DNA of 64,000 bases from Spinacia oleracea (lineage: Eukaryota; Streptophyta; Magnoliopsida; Caryophyllales; Amaranthaceae). This document shows positions 11,119 through 23,300 of the stretch, piece by piece. How positions within the stretch are numbered: the first letter of the stretch is position 1; each line of letters opens with the position of its first letter. The position numbers and the translations under genes were made by a program. A model generated the notes under the pieces. It was not told the DNA's origin. It ran no database searches and worked only from the letters and a program-made list of their open reading frames with translations. The stretch spans positions 38,595,027 through 38,659,026 of the forward strand of contig NC_079491.1 of NCBI RefSeq assembly GCF_020520425.1, in the 5' to 3' direction.

Positions 11119-14100
11119 TTACGCCTTCTGTTTTCTGTTTATGTCATGCAGAACACATGCATCTGCAGCAGTTTTTAGCTGGAAAACATACAGTGAAACC
11201 ACAATTTAGACACATGTACAAGAATGAGCATTTCTTAAGTATAATAAGAAATGGAAGGTAATGAATTTGATAATGAAATTTATATTCCGTTTGAGTGATC
11301 CAAAGATAGTGATTATCATGTTATAGTTTTGAAGTTAAAACGGGGCTTCTGCCTGCATAGGCAGACAAAAACTAACTATACCTTTGACAAGTAGGCAGAG
11401 TAAAACCAACTATACCTTTGACAAGGCAGAGTAAAGCAGAAAAAAAATCTATTTGTAGTGCCTTCTAGTACTCAGGAAGACACCTCATTTTTGGATTTTA
11501 TAGCAACTATGATTAATCTAGCAGCTTTTTTTCAATTAAAAATAAAACTTTGTTCATGCCAGAGGCCTTTGCTCTCTCGTGTTAGCAGTTGGCAAGGATT
11601 TAAATACAGTTGCGGTCTTAGATTCTAAGAATCATGAAAAACTAAAGGCGTCATCATTTCACGCAACAATAGAAAAGATAACGTGTGAATTGACAAAGTC
11701 GGCAAGGTTTTGGATGAGTCAGATGAACCATTCAAGGTAAAAAGAGAAAAGGGAAAGCCCTCAAACATTTTTACCAAGAAAGAGTTAATCTTGTTTGGAC
11801 TCTAGTTGTCTCGCAATTGAGACATACGAAAATTTTCTGACAATAACAGAAGGCTTCAGGAGAAACATACCCAAATGACGAAAGTTCCAAAGATCGTGCG
11901 AATGGCAATGAAGATATGGATTCATTCGCCACTTAATAAGCCAGGTTCCGGAAAGTTAATAATTCGCCAATCATAGGAATCCTCTGTTGACCTTGATTAT
12001 AATCTTCTAACTAGCTGCAGGGGGAAGAAGTCCACTTATACCATTGCCACTCTATGTATGTGACAAAGGTACGGGCCATGTCTCCAAAGAGCTGTATCTT
12101 GAGGGAACCCCCCACGACTGTAGTTCAAGGAAACAGTGTCCAATCATCTATCCTAGTTGTCAAAGGAATGAAGCAAGCATGCCAGAAAAAGCAGGAAACA
12201 TTCCGCATCATCACGCTTCCCCCACGAACATAAAGTTCACCATTAGATCACTAAAACCATCCAAAGTATCAAATGATAACGGAGATCCCAGCCCAAAAAG
12301 TTAACTCTAATTCCCCATTACTCGAAAAGAAAAATTCTCCCAAACAGAATCTTGAAGGATTAAGGCTGAAAAAATTGTCCGCTAACAGGAACTCAGCTAG
12401 TAAAGATTGATATAGATTCCAGTCCAGTTTGTATTAGCCCAAAGAGGAAGAAATACATCCACCAGATTACCAAAGACAGAGTAGAAGAAATGGAGATTCG
12501 GGGAAGAAAAGGTAAATCATGACAGGAACAGAATCTGAAGCAAACTGATGATCAGAATTCAAGATGGCGAAGTACTTCAGTAGTGTATTCAGTCAACATA
12601 CAAAATCTATGTAACCATCCATTCAAAGTGAAGCATCGAGATGCTAACCACAAATACAATTGATGATCTTGTTTCATGCGGGATATCCTTTATTTATGGA
12701 AAACTTTAAATTACTGTCTAATTTCTTTAATCCTAGCGAGATTTTCAAGGAAGCTCACTAAGAGGCAATAAATGCTACGAAATATGGGTTCCTTATAAGT
12801 TGCACTACTACTTAGGTTGTATGTTTTGTGTCCGTCAACGGAAGAATATACCACAAAAACTCGGACTATCAATACAATGTGGAAATTACTATAGCGAATA
12901 AGGAGATCATTAAAGTCTTAAAAACGAGTGAAGAAAAAAATTCGCACAATCTAGGGATACAATTATGAGTTACCTGTATTATGTTGATTGTTTGCTTAAC
13001 TGCCCATCCAAACAGAACTAGAACTTCTAGAAGAAAGAGAGCCAAACTTTGTTTTCTGGAAGACAGTAACACCTGTGGTAAGAATGCACAAACAAAAAGA
13101 TAAGCAGGAATTCTGTAAAAACAGGGGAGATAAATAAAAACAATGGTGGCTCCAGATTTCAAAGTTTCTTACATAATTTCCCACCCTTATCTAAACAACA
13201 AATAAATAGTTATATACAAAGTAGAGATTTCTCACATCGAAGACATCTTCAGTTCGACTCTTTGCAAGGTAAAAAAGGATTATGTACAGAACCTGTGGAA
13301 TTTTGAAATTATCAGCATAAATATTGGGATTGTATCAACTTCTGCTTCTGGCAACAAAGCAAAAATTCATTACCTCACATGAGACACAACAGAATGCCAT
13401 AAACATTCTGTTTCCATAATACAATCGGAACAGCCAGCTAGAACTGTCTTTTACATCTTTATGACTGGCCTTGCCGGTCAAGAAAGTACTGCAGTAAGGA
13501 AGAGAATTAAATCACCAAATATAGAGGAATATATTTCAGAGATGGTGCTGAGAAGATTGATCAGAATACCTGTACATTTGGAACCAATGGCTCGCAATAT
13601 CTAAGGCAAGCAATGATAAGAAAACCAAGCTAGGTCTGCAAAAAAAACATAAGGATCAGATACATGTTAATGCAACAAGCAAGCACAAATGAACATGAAG
13701 CAAACGGAAATTTCAGTATTTACCTATATATTTGAGACAGTATGACTAGCAAACAAGCAGTGCTGATCCTGAAATAGTCATATTGCTCAATGTAAGAAAG
13801 AGTTGCAATAAATATAGCATTCAATCTATCAATCCTGCCATTAATGTCAGACTTCTCAACAATATGCAATTCATTAAAGTGTGTTGAGCATAACATATTG
13901 TAGCCATCTATATGTTTTAAGATGGAAGTTAAAAAGGATAACAGTTATTGAGCTCATGACATTTTCTACAAAAAGTTAATCATATTACTGGAGAAAAGGA
14001 GGGGACAACTACAGATGGTGTAATTAACAATAAAGAGAACAAGAGAGGGAAATAATAAATAAAAAAAGACCTGTCTGTCACCATGTCCAACACAGCTCCA

Positions 14101-14755
14101 AAAGTTGATACTGGAGAGACAACGAGCATGAACATGAAGTCAGAGAAAACTTATACGATCCGAATAAACATAATATACTCAATTCCAAAAAAACTCAAAA
14201 CATAAGGAAAAGTTTGTAATTCCCATATTAATAAGATACAATCCTAAACCACAAGAGAATCTTATTGGCACCCTTTCCAGTTCTTCTCACATTACATGTA
14301 TTAAACAAGACATTCTCTTAAAGAAAACTTAATACAAAAAAATACAAACGAAGAGTAAAGCATTCATACCTTGATTGAGTTTGCGAGCAAACCAGCCATC
14401 AATACCATCACATACAAAGCTGCAATCAAAGATTCAAAATTCCAGCACTCAGCCAAGATCGGTTTGAAAAATCGGCAAAATCGGGTTCATGAGAGTAAGA
14501 TAGGTTTGGCAAGTAGTGGTGATTACCTTATAAAATACAGAACTGAGAAAAGTCCTTTATGAGAAAAGCATATTGCAAATGCGACACAATTCATCAAAAC
14601 TCTAATGTACCCTGCATTTACATATAATATATAATTGAATTAAAAATGCAATTTATTTCCAGCATCAATTCAACTAAGAATTAACGAAACTCACCAATTA
14701 TGTTAGGTACATAAAGATATATTGTTGACATCGTCGGCTTCGATTTATCGGCCAT
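11119..14755 (-). CDS. PIS1: CDP-diacylglycerol--inositol 3-phosphatidyltransferase (phosphatidylinositol synthase)
   Basis: Makes phosphatidylinositol from CDP-diacylglycerol and myo-inositol in ER membranes, feeding phosphoinositide signalling and GPI/sphingolipid synthesis. Ten coding exons, all with GT-AG introns: 14755-14695, 14611-14527, 14419-14370, 14110-14071, 13768-13724, 13635-13570, 13488-13374, 13292-13236, 13072-12974 and 11178-11119. They total 678 bases, or 225 residues plus TAA; from memory Arabidopsis PIS1 is about 227. Residues 53-78 carry the complete CDP-alcohol phosphotransferase signature D-x2-DG-x2-AR-x8-G-x3-D-x3-D (D53, D56, G57, A60, R61, G70, D74, D78). Conserved family stretches include YLYVPNIIGYIRV, LALDIASHW and GWAVKQTINIIQ. 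Hydrophobic segments fit a multi-pass membrane enzyme. The start at 14755 gives MADKSKPTMSTIYLYVP, as expected. Intron 9 is about 1.8 kb, the others short. No lesion seen; the copy looks functional. Confidence 0.95.
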
Positions 14756-15240
14756 TTTTCTCCACAGGGTAATACTGCAACGGTATGATCTACAAAAGAT
14801 TGCAACTTTCAATTTTTACACCTGCACGTAATGGACGTACATATATGTTTATTCAGTTTCACCAAAAAAAAAAAAAAATAGAGTTTTATTCAGTAACCTA
14901 GGTCAACTATGAAAAAAAAGAAATTTCAACAGAGACACAAAGCAGCATTTTCAATTGACAAGAAATCAGAAACAAGCATCAATTAAACAAGAGATTTTAG
15001 GGTTAGGATCTGACCGATAAAATCGAAATTAAGCACAAGGAATGTTCGTCGGATAATTTGAAAGGAGCTAGGGTTAGGATCTGGTGAAAGGAGTTTGATT
15101 CTGAGGTGGTCGAGGAGGAAGGAGACGGCGGAGAGAAGCGGAAACGCTGTCGAAACGCCGTCGCCGGGGTGGATGAGCGAAGTGTTTGTTTTGACAATGA
15201 AGATGAATTACCAGGGGAATGGGGATAAAATGATAAATTA
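14756..15240 (-). promoter_or_regulatory. PIS 5' leader / probable first non-coding exon and leader intron
   Basis: Upstream of the PIS ATG lies a pyrimidine-rich, moderately GC-rich stretch (about 15015-15230) typical of plant 5' UTRs. It is followed toward the gene by a T-rich region and CAG acceptors (for example at 14777 and nearby). A leader intron with a GTCAG-type donor near 15014 is plausible but unproven. The leader includes an ATG at 15197 opening a 64-codon frame, which would act as an upstream ORF if included in the transcript. Confidence 0.45.
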
Positions 15241-16529
15241 TTAGAGGGTGGTGTGGAGGTTGAATTAAGGTTGGATAATACGGAGTAATTTAATAAGGGT
15301 GTAACTGTGGGAGGTTTTTTTTTTTTTTTTTTAATAAAGCTACTAGTCTACTACGATGTGTGTTTCCAATTTTTCCAAATGAGCTAGTACTTGTTAAATT
15401 TGTTTAAATAAAATTAATCTACTAGATAAGCATCATTTAAAAAAAAAAAAAAATTGAGTCTTTTCCGTTTATAGAAGCAACTATATATTCCATATAGTCC
15501 CTGCTTTATAAAATAAAATATTTTTATTGAAGATAAATATCACGCATGCATCGAGTGTACAACATTAGTACTTACTTTGTATTGTAACAGGGATGGGGGA
15601 TTCAAATGGTTATTTGAACTCAACCCGATCATCAAGCAAACGTGATATCCAAGTTCGGTCTAGATCAAACTCCTATTCATTATTCTTGAGTCCGGATCCG
15701 ACGAACTTTTAGACTTCTGAATCGTTGGACCTTCGAATCCAGTGATTAACGATTACTACAAAAGTTCCATCATAATAATCACAAAATTCGAAAATTATCA
15801 AAAAATATAAAATAGAAAATGTGTATTAACAATTTCAGAGTATTTTTTTTAAAACGCCAAAAAAAAAAACATAAACAATGGATATTGGTTTTGTATATTG
15901 TGTACTAGTCTACGGATGAGAGTGTAATCATCTTTTATTTGCCTTCAATTTCTTGGAATAACAAAGAATATTTGAACTTGAATTACATTTGGAATGACCC
16001 AAAGCATTTATACCCCTAAGAACTAGAATAGCCTAGCTTGTAATATTTGATTAATGAAGCAACTAAGGCATAACAACAATACTTGTCCACCATGGAAGAG
16101 AATCACTAATTAAAGATATGAAAAAGTTATTCTTATTCTTCGTCATTAATAAGCTAAATGATTCTTTCCCCATAATCAATTATTTAGGGAGCATCATTTT
16201 GTTGAGTTGAACCCTCTTTGCTAAGAATTGATTTACTCCAGTACAACACTTGAACACCTTTTGATTTCTATGAATCCACATAGAGTAGATAGTTTGTAAC
16301 TTTATACAAATAACATCCCATCCAAATGTCATTAATATATATCACATTCCATTCAAATGCCATAAATGATCACATTATTATTTCTAATTTAGTAAACAAA
16401 TGTCATCGTTTTTGACATTTTTAAAAAAAAAAAATTAAATTCGTCTGTATTTCTCTCCAAAATAAAAAATGAGTTTGTCTATGCCACCTAACCTAAAAAA
16501 ATGAATTTTGTCTATATTTTGAGAGGACC
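15241..16529. other. Intergenic AT-rich spacer with poly-A/T runs
   Basis: No open frame or family resemblance worth calling. It holds T/A homopolymers near 15317-15332 and 15440-15453, and a region near 15590-15760 that looks like decayed transposon DNA without clear ends. Confidence 0.5.
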
Positions 16530-17973
16530 CTCGAAGCAGGCTCGTGGGAGTCTTTTCCCCTAATATTGCTCGTCCGTTGCACGGTGTTAAGTTGCTTGGT
16601 GGTCCAGCTAGTTCCAATCCAGTTTTTAGTAGTGAGCTTGTGATGCAAAGGGTGAGCAAGACCATTGGGCTTATGGATAAGGTTGCTCAGCTTGATGATC
16701 CTCAGTGTGAGCTATTATTACTTAGGGCATGTATCGGAGTTTCTAAACTCTACTTTGCTTTGCGTACTTGTCCTCCTAGTATTTTTGAGGCGGCTCAGCG
16801 CTCTTTCGATGAGGCTCTTCGGTCTTCCTTGGAGCGTATTGTTACTGCTTCGGGGCCTGGCTTTGGCGATTGACAGTGGCGACTTGCCACCTTACCTTTT
16901 TCTTTTGGCGGGCTTGCTGTTTATTCCGCATGTGATGGTCGTCATGATGCTTTTCTTGCTTCTCGTCTGCAGTCATTTGGTTTGCAGTCAAAGCTTCTAC
17001 GGCATGTTGATATTGCTGGTCCTGGTCAAGCTTTCGATGATGCATTGAGTCTATTTAATAGAACGGTGGAGTATGACATTATGAGTACCCCTAGTGAAGT
17101 CGCTGCCCCAAAACTCATGAAGAAATTGGCAGATATATATTTCACAAAGGTTACTGCATCTGCAGAATCCATCTTCTCTTTATCTCCTCGACCATCGGCG
17201 TTGTGGAAATCGCAGCAGGGTGATCACACCTCTACTTGGCTTCGTGCGGTGCCCATATCAGGTTTGGGACAGACGATGAAAGCTAAGGCTTATCGATGTG
17301 TGTTGTGTTACCGGTTGGAGTTTCTTTGTTCTCTGTTACGACGCCATGTTCTGCTTGCTCCATGGTCTTTGCGGGAGACATATTTGGTGATCATTCGGTG
17401 TCATGTGTTGGCATCGTGTGTATTAAACATCGGCATAATGTGGTCCGGGATACCCTTGTTGATGTTTGTTATCGATCAGGGATTTCGGTGCGGAAAGAGG
17501 TTGATATTGGTCTATATGGAGGGAATGATGCAGCTCTCCGACCACCAGACGTGCTGCTCTACTCTTGGGATCGGGGCCGTGATGCGTGTGTTGACTTGAC
17601 GGGATCTTCTCCTCTGACACAGTCTGGCTTTGTCCCGGGCCGGGTTGTGACTGATGCGGCCATTCGAAAGCGGGTCAAGTACGAAGCACGTTGAACGACC
17701 ATTGGTTATGGATTTCTTCCGTTCTCTTTCTCTTCTTTAAGGGAGCTGTATAAGGATGTTGTTGCGTTGCTGAAGCGGATTCAGAAGTTTTCTAGGACAC
17801 AGGACATTGGGGCTCGTGCTGCTACTCATATTTTCACCAGGATAGGTTTTGCTATAACCAGAGGAGTGGGGGCCCATATTGTATCTCGGCTTTCTACTAA
17901 CTATTTGTAAAATGTTTGACTTTGTTAGCATTTGTTTCATAATAATAACAACAACAACAACAACAACAACAAC

Positions 17974-18004
<31 letters not shown>
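16530..18004 (+). mobile_element. LINE copy 2: 5'-truncated, broken ORF with AAC/AAT tail
   Basis: Plus-strand frame from about 16544 reads GVKLLGGPAS, DPQCELLLLRACIGVSKL, a stretch ending ASGPGFGD, then QWRLATLPFSFGGLAVYSA, KLMKKLADIYFT and ISGLGQTM. I recognise this as the region between the RT core and the C-terminus of a plant LINE polyprotein widespread in plant databases. Lesions: an in-frame TGA at about 16871 where the family has tryptophan (GFGD-W-QWRL), a frame shift near 17330, and a premature stop near 17692. The C-terminus reads VSRLSTNYL and is followed by a tail of AAT/AAC triplets at 17941-18004. Everything 5' of the RT C-terminus is missing, as usual for truncated LINE insertions. 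Confidence 0.75.
17941..18004 (+). repeat. AAC/AAT microsatellite, LINE 3' tail and junction of two LINE copies
   Basis: Triplet run of AAC then AAT units. It is the 3' tail of the left LINE copy and at the same time the exact 5' boundary of the right one. Confidence 0.85.
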
Positions 18005-18005
<1 letters not shown>

Positions 18006-18868
18006 CGCTTTCTACTGCTGATGCGGTATCCGCTTACTCCTTATCTTCACATCATGTTGCCTTATGGAAATCACAGCAGGGGGATTACTCCTCAGCTTGG
18101 TTGCGGGCAGTCCCCATCTCAGGTTTAGGCCAGACTATGAACGGTAAGACTTATCGTTCGGTTCTTTGCTATCGGTTGGGTATTCCGTTGTTCTCTGATT
18201 CGACGCCGTGTTCTGCTTGCTCTCGGGTTTTTGATGGGAACATTTATGGGGATCATGCCGTGTCTTGTGCTGGGATTGTGGGTATCAAACATCGACATAA
18301 TGTTGTTCGTGATACCCTTTTGGATATTTGCTATCGGTCGGGGATTTCTGCTCGCAAGGAGGTTGATGTTGGGCTGACTAGTGAGGGTGATGGAGCTATT
18401 CGTCCTGCAGATATATTGCTTTATTCATGGGATGGCGGTCTAGATGTGTGTGTTGACTTGACTGGGTCTTCCCCTATGACGCAATCGGGGTTGTCAGGCT
18501 TCGTTCCGGGTCGGGTTGTGGCGGTTGCAGCACAGCGGAAGCTGGATAAGTATGCGGCACGTTGTAGGGCTTTGGGTTACGGTTTCTTTCCTTTTTCCTT
18601 CTCTTCTTTTGGGGAATTAGAGAAAGGGGTTGTTTCTTTGCTGAAGCGGGTCCAGACGTACTCCAGGGCACAAAACATTGGGGCACGGGCAGCTGCCCAT
18701 ATTTTCAGCAGGATCGGGTTCGCCATCGCTAGAGGAGTGGGGGCCCAGATTGTATCTCGGCTCCCCTCCAACTTCATGTAGTTTACTTGATCTTTGTAGC
18801 TTGTTAAGCTTGTAACGTTTTATAATAATAATAATAATAATAATAACAATAATAATAATAATAATAAC
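18005..18868 (+). mobile_element. LINE copy 3: 5'-truncated, open C-terminal ORF with AAT tail
   Basis: Begins directly after the AAT tail of the preceding LINE copy and ends in its own AAT tail (18822-18868). Frame open from 18005 to the stop at 18779-18781, about 258 residues, with no lesion. Features in order: ISGLGQTMNGKTYRSVLCYR; a zinc-knuckle-like C-x2-C (18209-18220) followed by H (18254) and C (18266); HRHNVVRD (about 18288-18314); RPADILLYSWDG (from 18401) with a following VDLTGSSP; and the C-terminus VSRLPSNFM. The D of RPAD is separated by 14 residues from the D of VDLT. That arrangement resembles the restriction-like endonuclease of R2/R4-type LINEs, but this is my inference. No promoter and no RT core, so this fragment is not an expressed gene by itself. 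Confidence 0.75.
18822..18868 (+). repeat. AAT microsatellite, tail of LINE copy 3
   Basis: About fifteen AAT/AAC units begin 40 bases after the LINE stop codon. Confidence 0.85.
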
Positions 18869-20320
18869 AGTAATTAATGGTAAAAGTGATTATAAGAATA
18901 GGATTAAAAAAAAAGTAGAAAGAATAAGATAGAAAGTAAAAAGTAATTAGTAAGAATAAGGTGAAGTAAAAAAGTTCTGGTCTGATTTAGTCTGAATGGT
19001 GTTGGTCTGGTCTGATCTAATAAGATCCGATTCAATAAGTAACAAGGATTAGGTGAAAAAAACATGGCCTTATATGAGTTTGCATAAAGCAAAATTCTGA
19101 GAGTGTAAAGGAAATTTAAACACATTCATCTCTCGTGTAAGAACATGTTGAGCCACTTCCTGAAACAGGATTTTCGATCCCTACACGTCTTATGTAAACT
19201 CATTCTATTCCAACCATGTAGCTTGTTCCAATTTTGTTTTTTCCGAACACTATAACTGTTTTCAATTTCCCAACGATAATGAGAAACCCAATATACTTTT
19301 TAAGAAATAAATATCACTGCTGAACTACAAAGCTATAAGCAAGCTCAACTCTTTCCCGATGATTTCTCTTAGATCTATCAATAATGGCTCGAGGAAAAAA
19401 TAACGACGTCGTTAGCAAACAACAAATATGACAACAAATTAGCCGAAGATGCAATTTATAGCCCATGTCAAATGTTGTTTCCCCCCCAACAAAGCATTAT
19501 TACATAGAATAAAGAGATAAGGGAACAATGGATGATCACCATTAACGAAACCGACGAGGGTGCCATACTCAATTAATTCACTAAATACAATTGATCTCAA
19601 TAAACTCTATTCCACTCCACTTTACTTAATTGATGAAATTAGGAACATCGGCAAAACCTTTAACCGGTGTTGCATCAACAAGGTAGATCGAGTTCAACAT
19701 ACACACGAGCTAGAGGGGGGGGGGGGGGGGGGGGAACCCTCTACTCCACTCTGTCGATGGCTACGAAGAATTATTAGTACGAGTAATAACTAATAAGTTA
19801 TCCCAAGATAAAAAGCACTCTAATTCACTAATCAAATCTCTGAAAAGGACATTCAAAGCTAAGACCTTAATGCATGAGGTATTAAAACTTTATACAGAGT
19901 ACTGAAAATGAGTCAAAACCAGGTTTTGGTTCTACAAATTTGAAAGCCATAAGATTTAGGTTAAACAATAAACTTAAAATTGGACTACCTATCATAAGAT
20001 ACCCAATATTAGTTATACCATCCACGGAAGTAAAAATGGGAAATATAAAGTTTATACTCCTTAATAAGTTTTGAATTTTTGTAGTTTGCAGTTTGAACCA
20101 CTGCATTAAATTGTGGTTTTTTCGTGCAAAAAAATTCAAAACCGCAGTTTGGTCGAAATGTCAAGCTACAAAAAACCGTTTGGTTTTGGTGCGGTGTAGT
20201 CCGCATTCTAAATAACCCCAAGAGCCTAGCAGAGGACTGACTACTTGAGATTGCAAGGAAGTCGGTCATTTCAACTTGGTTTATTCTAATATTGACATAA
20301 GTTGAATAAATAAAATGCAT
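18869..20320. other. Intergenic spacer / URED 3' flank
   Basis: No gene seen. The part nearest 20320 should include the URED 3' UTR. A run of 20 G residues occupies 19715-19734, which is unusual and prone to sequencing error. The remainder is AT-rich. Confidence 0.5.
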
Positions 20321-23300
20321 TCAGGAGGAATACGGCAAGGCCCCAAGATATGGCTCTAAGCAGGCCAGCTGATGGCGTAGGAATTGATACACAGGTTCAG
20401 TTGTTAAAGCAGCTATGCGTATGACAAGACCAACACCCTGCAAACATATAACACAGTTCATTTAGGCCACCGATAAATAAGATTCAAACTCTTTAACATA
20501 CTCGCTATTCCTATTCCCAACAATGTCATGCAACTCACATGCAACAATGAAATGACATTGCTGCTTGCTCGATTGTTCTTACTTACATACCAACGTATTT
20601 ACATGGAAGAATAAAACAGAATATTAACAAATATAAATACAGAGTATATATTTTAGCTTACAATGTCTGCAAATAACATGATCAACCCTAGTAACTTGCT
20701 AGCTTACTTCACCACTTACTCCACCAGAAGTGGTGAAATTCATACAACCTTGAGCTTGTTGGTTTGGTTAAAATGTTCTATAAAGACAGACTTAGAAAAT
20801 TACTGCATAATCCTAGGTTCAAAACAGTCCAGTGCCAGAATCTGTTTGTTTGATGTAAGATGGTGACAACATTGAATATGTTTTGACTAACAAGAAAAAT
20901 AACATGGCAATGAGGATGAAAATAATCTCCCTGCCCAATAAGAGGGTAGTCCAAAGGTGTCAAATGGGTCGTTCAGATGGATTCGGCTCAGATCATATTC
21001 AGGTGATAAGTCACTTTAATTAACTTCAGTTTTGTTTGGGTTTGTTGAGTCGGGTCATGTTCATCAATGACTAAGAAATTTATTATTCCTTTTGTAACAA
21101 AACCGATTATAAGTTAATATAATTTCTCCGTTTCTGTGTTAAAAAAAAGAAATGTGTTATTCAGGTATATTAGTCAAGTTCATCAATGACTAAGAAATGT
21201 AACTTAAATTTTCAAGTCTGGCCGGTCAGTTTTTGTTCGAGTCACAATGTGATCATGTAATTTGATTTTCGAGTGTAGTTCGTGTCATCTGAATCGGATA
21301 AACAGGTCAATTCTGACAGCTTTCCATAATCCCACCCACACCTGCCGCTGGGGAAAAAAGAGGGAGTGTGGTTTGCACAGTGGTATGAGGTTGGAATCAG
21401 GAACGATATCAAGATGGTATGAGTTTGAAACTTGATTCTTAATACCATTTTCTTATTTGATACTTTGAGCAAAGGTATGAGTCAAACTCACCTCCCCCCT
21501 AAGTTTCTAAACCCCATACCTTGGGGGTTTGAGGTATGAGTTTAAAAAATTCTAAACTCATGCCTCAATAGAATTTGCGAACCAAACAGTCAAACACCCC
21601 CTTGGATCAGCTCTCTTTTTCCTCCCTTGCCTACTTGATTGTCTCTGTCTCATCCTCTATCTTCTCTCAACCTCTCCCCTCTTTTCCGTTTTAACTACTA
21701 AGTTTTTCACCTAAACGGATAGGTCTACCAGACCCAACTAATCAACAACAAAAAGAGGATGTGGTATCAGGTTGGGGATGAAAATGAGTCGGGATCGGAT
21801 CAGGTGATAGATCGGTATCCATCCACTCCATTTCTCATCCGGTTAATCCTTCACCCGCATCCATTCCATCCATCACCTGCGGGTGAACCGGGTGCATCCG
21901 GATGATTTTCAGGTGAAAGTATAATTATAAAAAAAAAAAAAATTATCACCTAATAAATCATGATAATTAAAAAAGAAAAATAAAAAACGTAGATTCCTAT
22001 ATTTATTTCCGGCACGTATACTTACTTCTCATCTCCATAACTTTTTAACCTAAAAAATCAACAAACACTAACTTAAATAATCATGCCTCTAAAAGAACGA
22101 AGACTTACCAACACCTAATACGTTTAAAATAGAAGTACAAATACTATATGTAAAATATATGGGTGATGAATCAGATAGTAACTGCCTAACGGGTGATGGA
22201 CCAAAAAATATCACCCGCATCCATCACCCGTTTTTCAGCCATTTAATTCGGCTGTTCATTCACTTACTTATACCGGGTTATCAAGTTATTAGATCATCCA
22301 CTAGATATTTCCATCCCTATTATAGGGGCCTTAAAAAAAAGTGCATTTTTTCCGTCCCAACCTTTTCTCAACTTTTTAAAATTATAGCAAAACTATTTAG
22401 ACACCTTGATTTATCATTGCTTGGATTTTCCTTAGATATGGTAGATTAATATCCCATGATTTCTCGTTCAAAAGCCTAAAAAATGTCATTCCGTTATCAG
22501 GCCTCCTCATATTACACTGATCTAACTCATAAACTTCAGAGGTGTAAAGTCTAGTGATTAGGAGTAACCTAAGGGAGTCAAAATCCAATTCAAATAACGA
22601 GTGAGAGTTTGACTAATGAGTTTACCAAAATATGCAAGCTTCATTTCCAATATTAAGCCTAGCAAGAATCGCATTTAATTCTACCAAAAGAAGAAAAAGA
22701 AAAACGCATTTAAGTCCACAATTGAGTTTCTTTTTTTAGAGTCACCGATCAGGACCTCCCTTTTTTTTAGTCACCACTTGGGACCTAAGGTTAGATTTTA
22801 GGTAACTCCCCTTTAAACCAAAGTTGACTATTCAAACATCATTATCATTATCATTACCCCATTGCCTCAAAAAGGCTCCCGCAAGAAGCGGAGTAAGGGG
22901 GGGTCGGGTGTACGCAACCTTACCCCTGCATTTGCAGAGAGGTTGTCAAACTAATAGAATAAATCAAAAATAAAATATTTTTAAAATTTTAAAAGAAATA
23001 AATTGGCTAGCAAAAATATACATAAAATAGGAAAATAAAATTAGTAAGTTGTTTCTCTCACCTCGGCTCCCTCCTCCTCCTTCACTGGCCTCTTTTCATT
23101 AACCCACCTCCTACTCCGGCTCTACCCATTTTCTCCGACCGAGTCAACATTTAACCAAGATAATTAGATTGTTTATTCTACCCTTCCTCTCTTCTCTCCC
23201 CTCTTTCTCCGATTTAAATCATAAGGTTTAGGGTTTACCATCTGGAGATTTATTGGGTAGTAAGGGAGAGAGGGACGGAGGGAGTAATTAAAAGGGAGAA

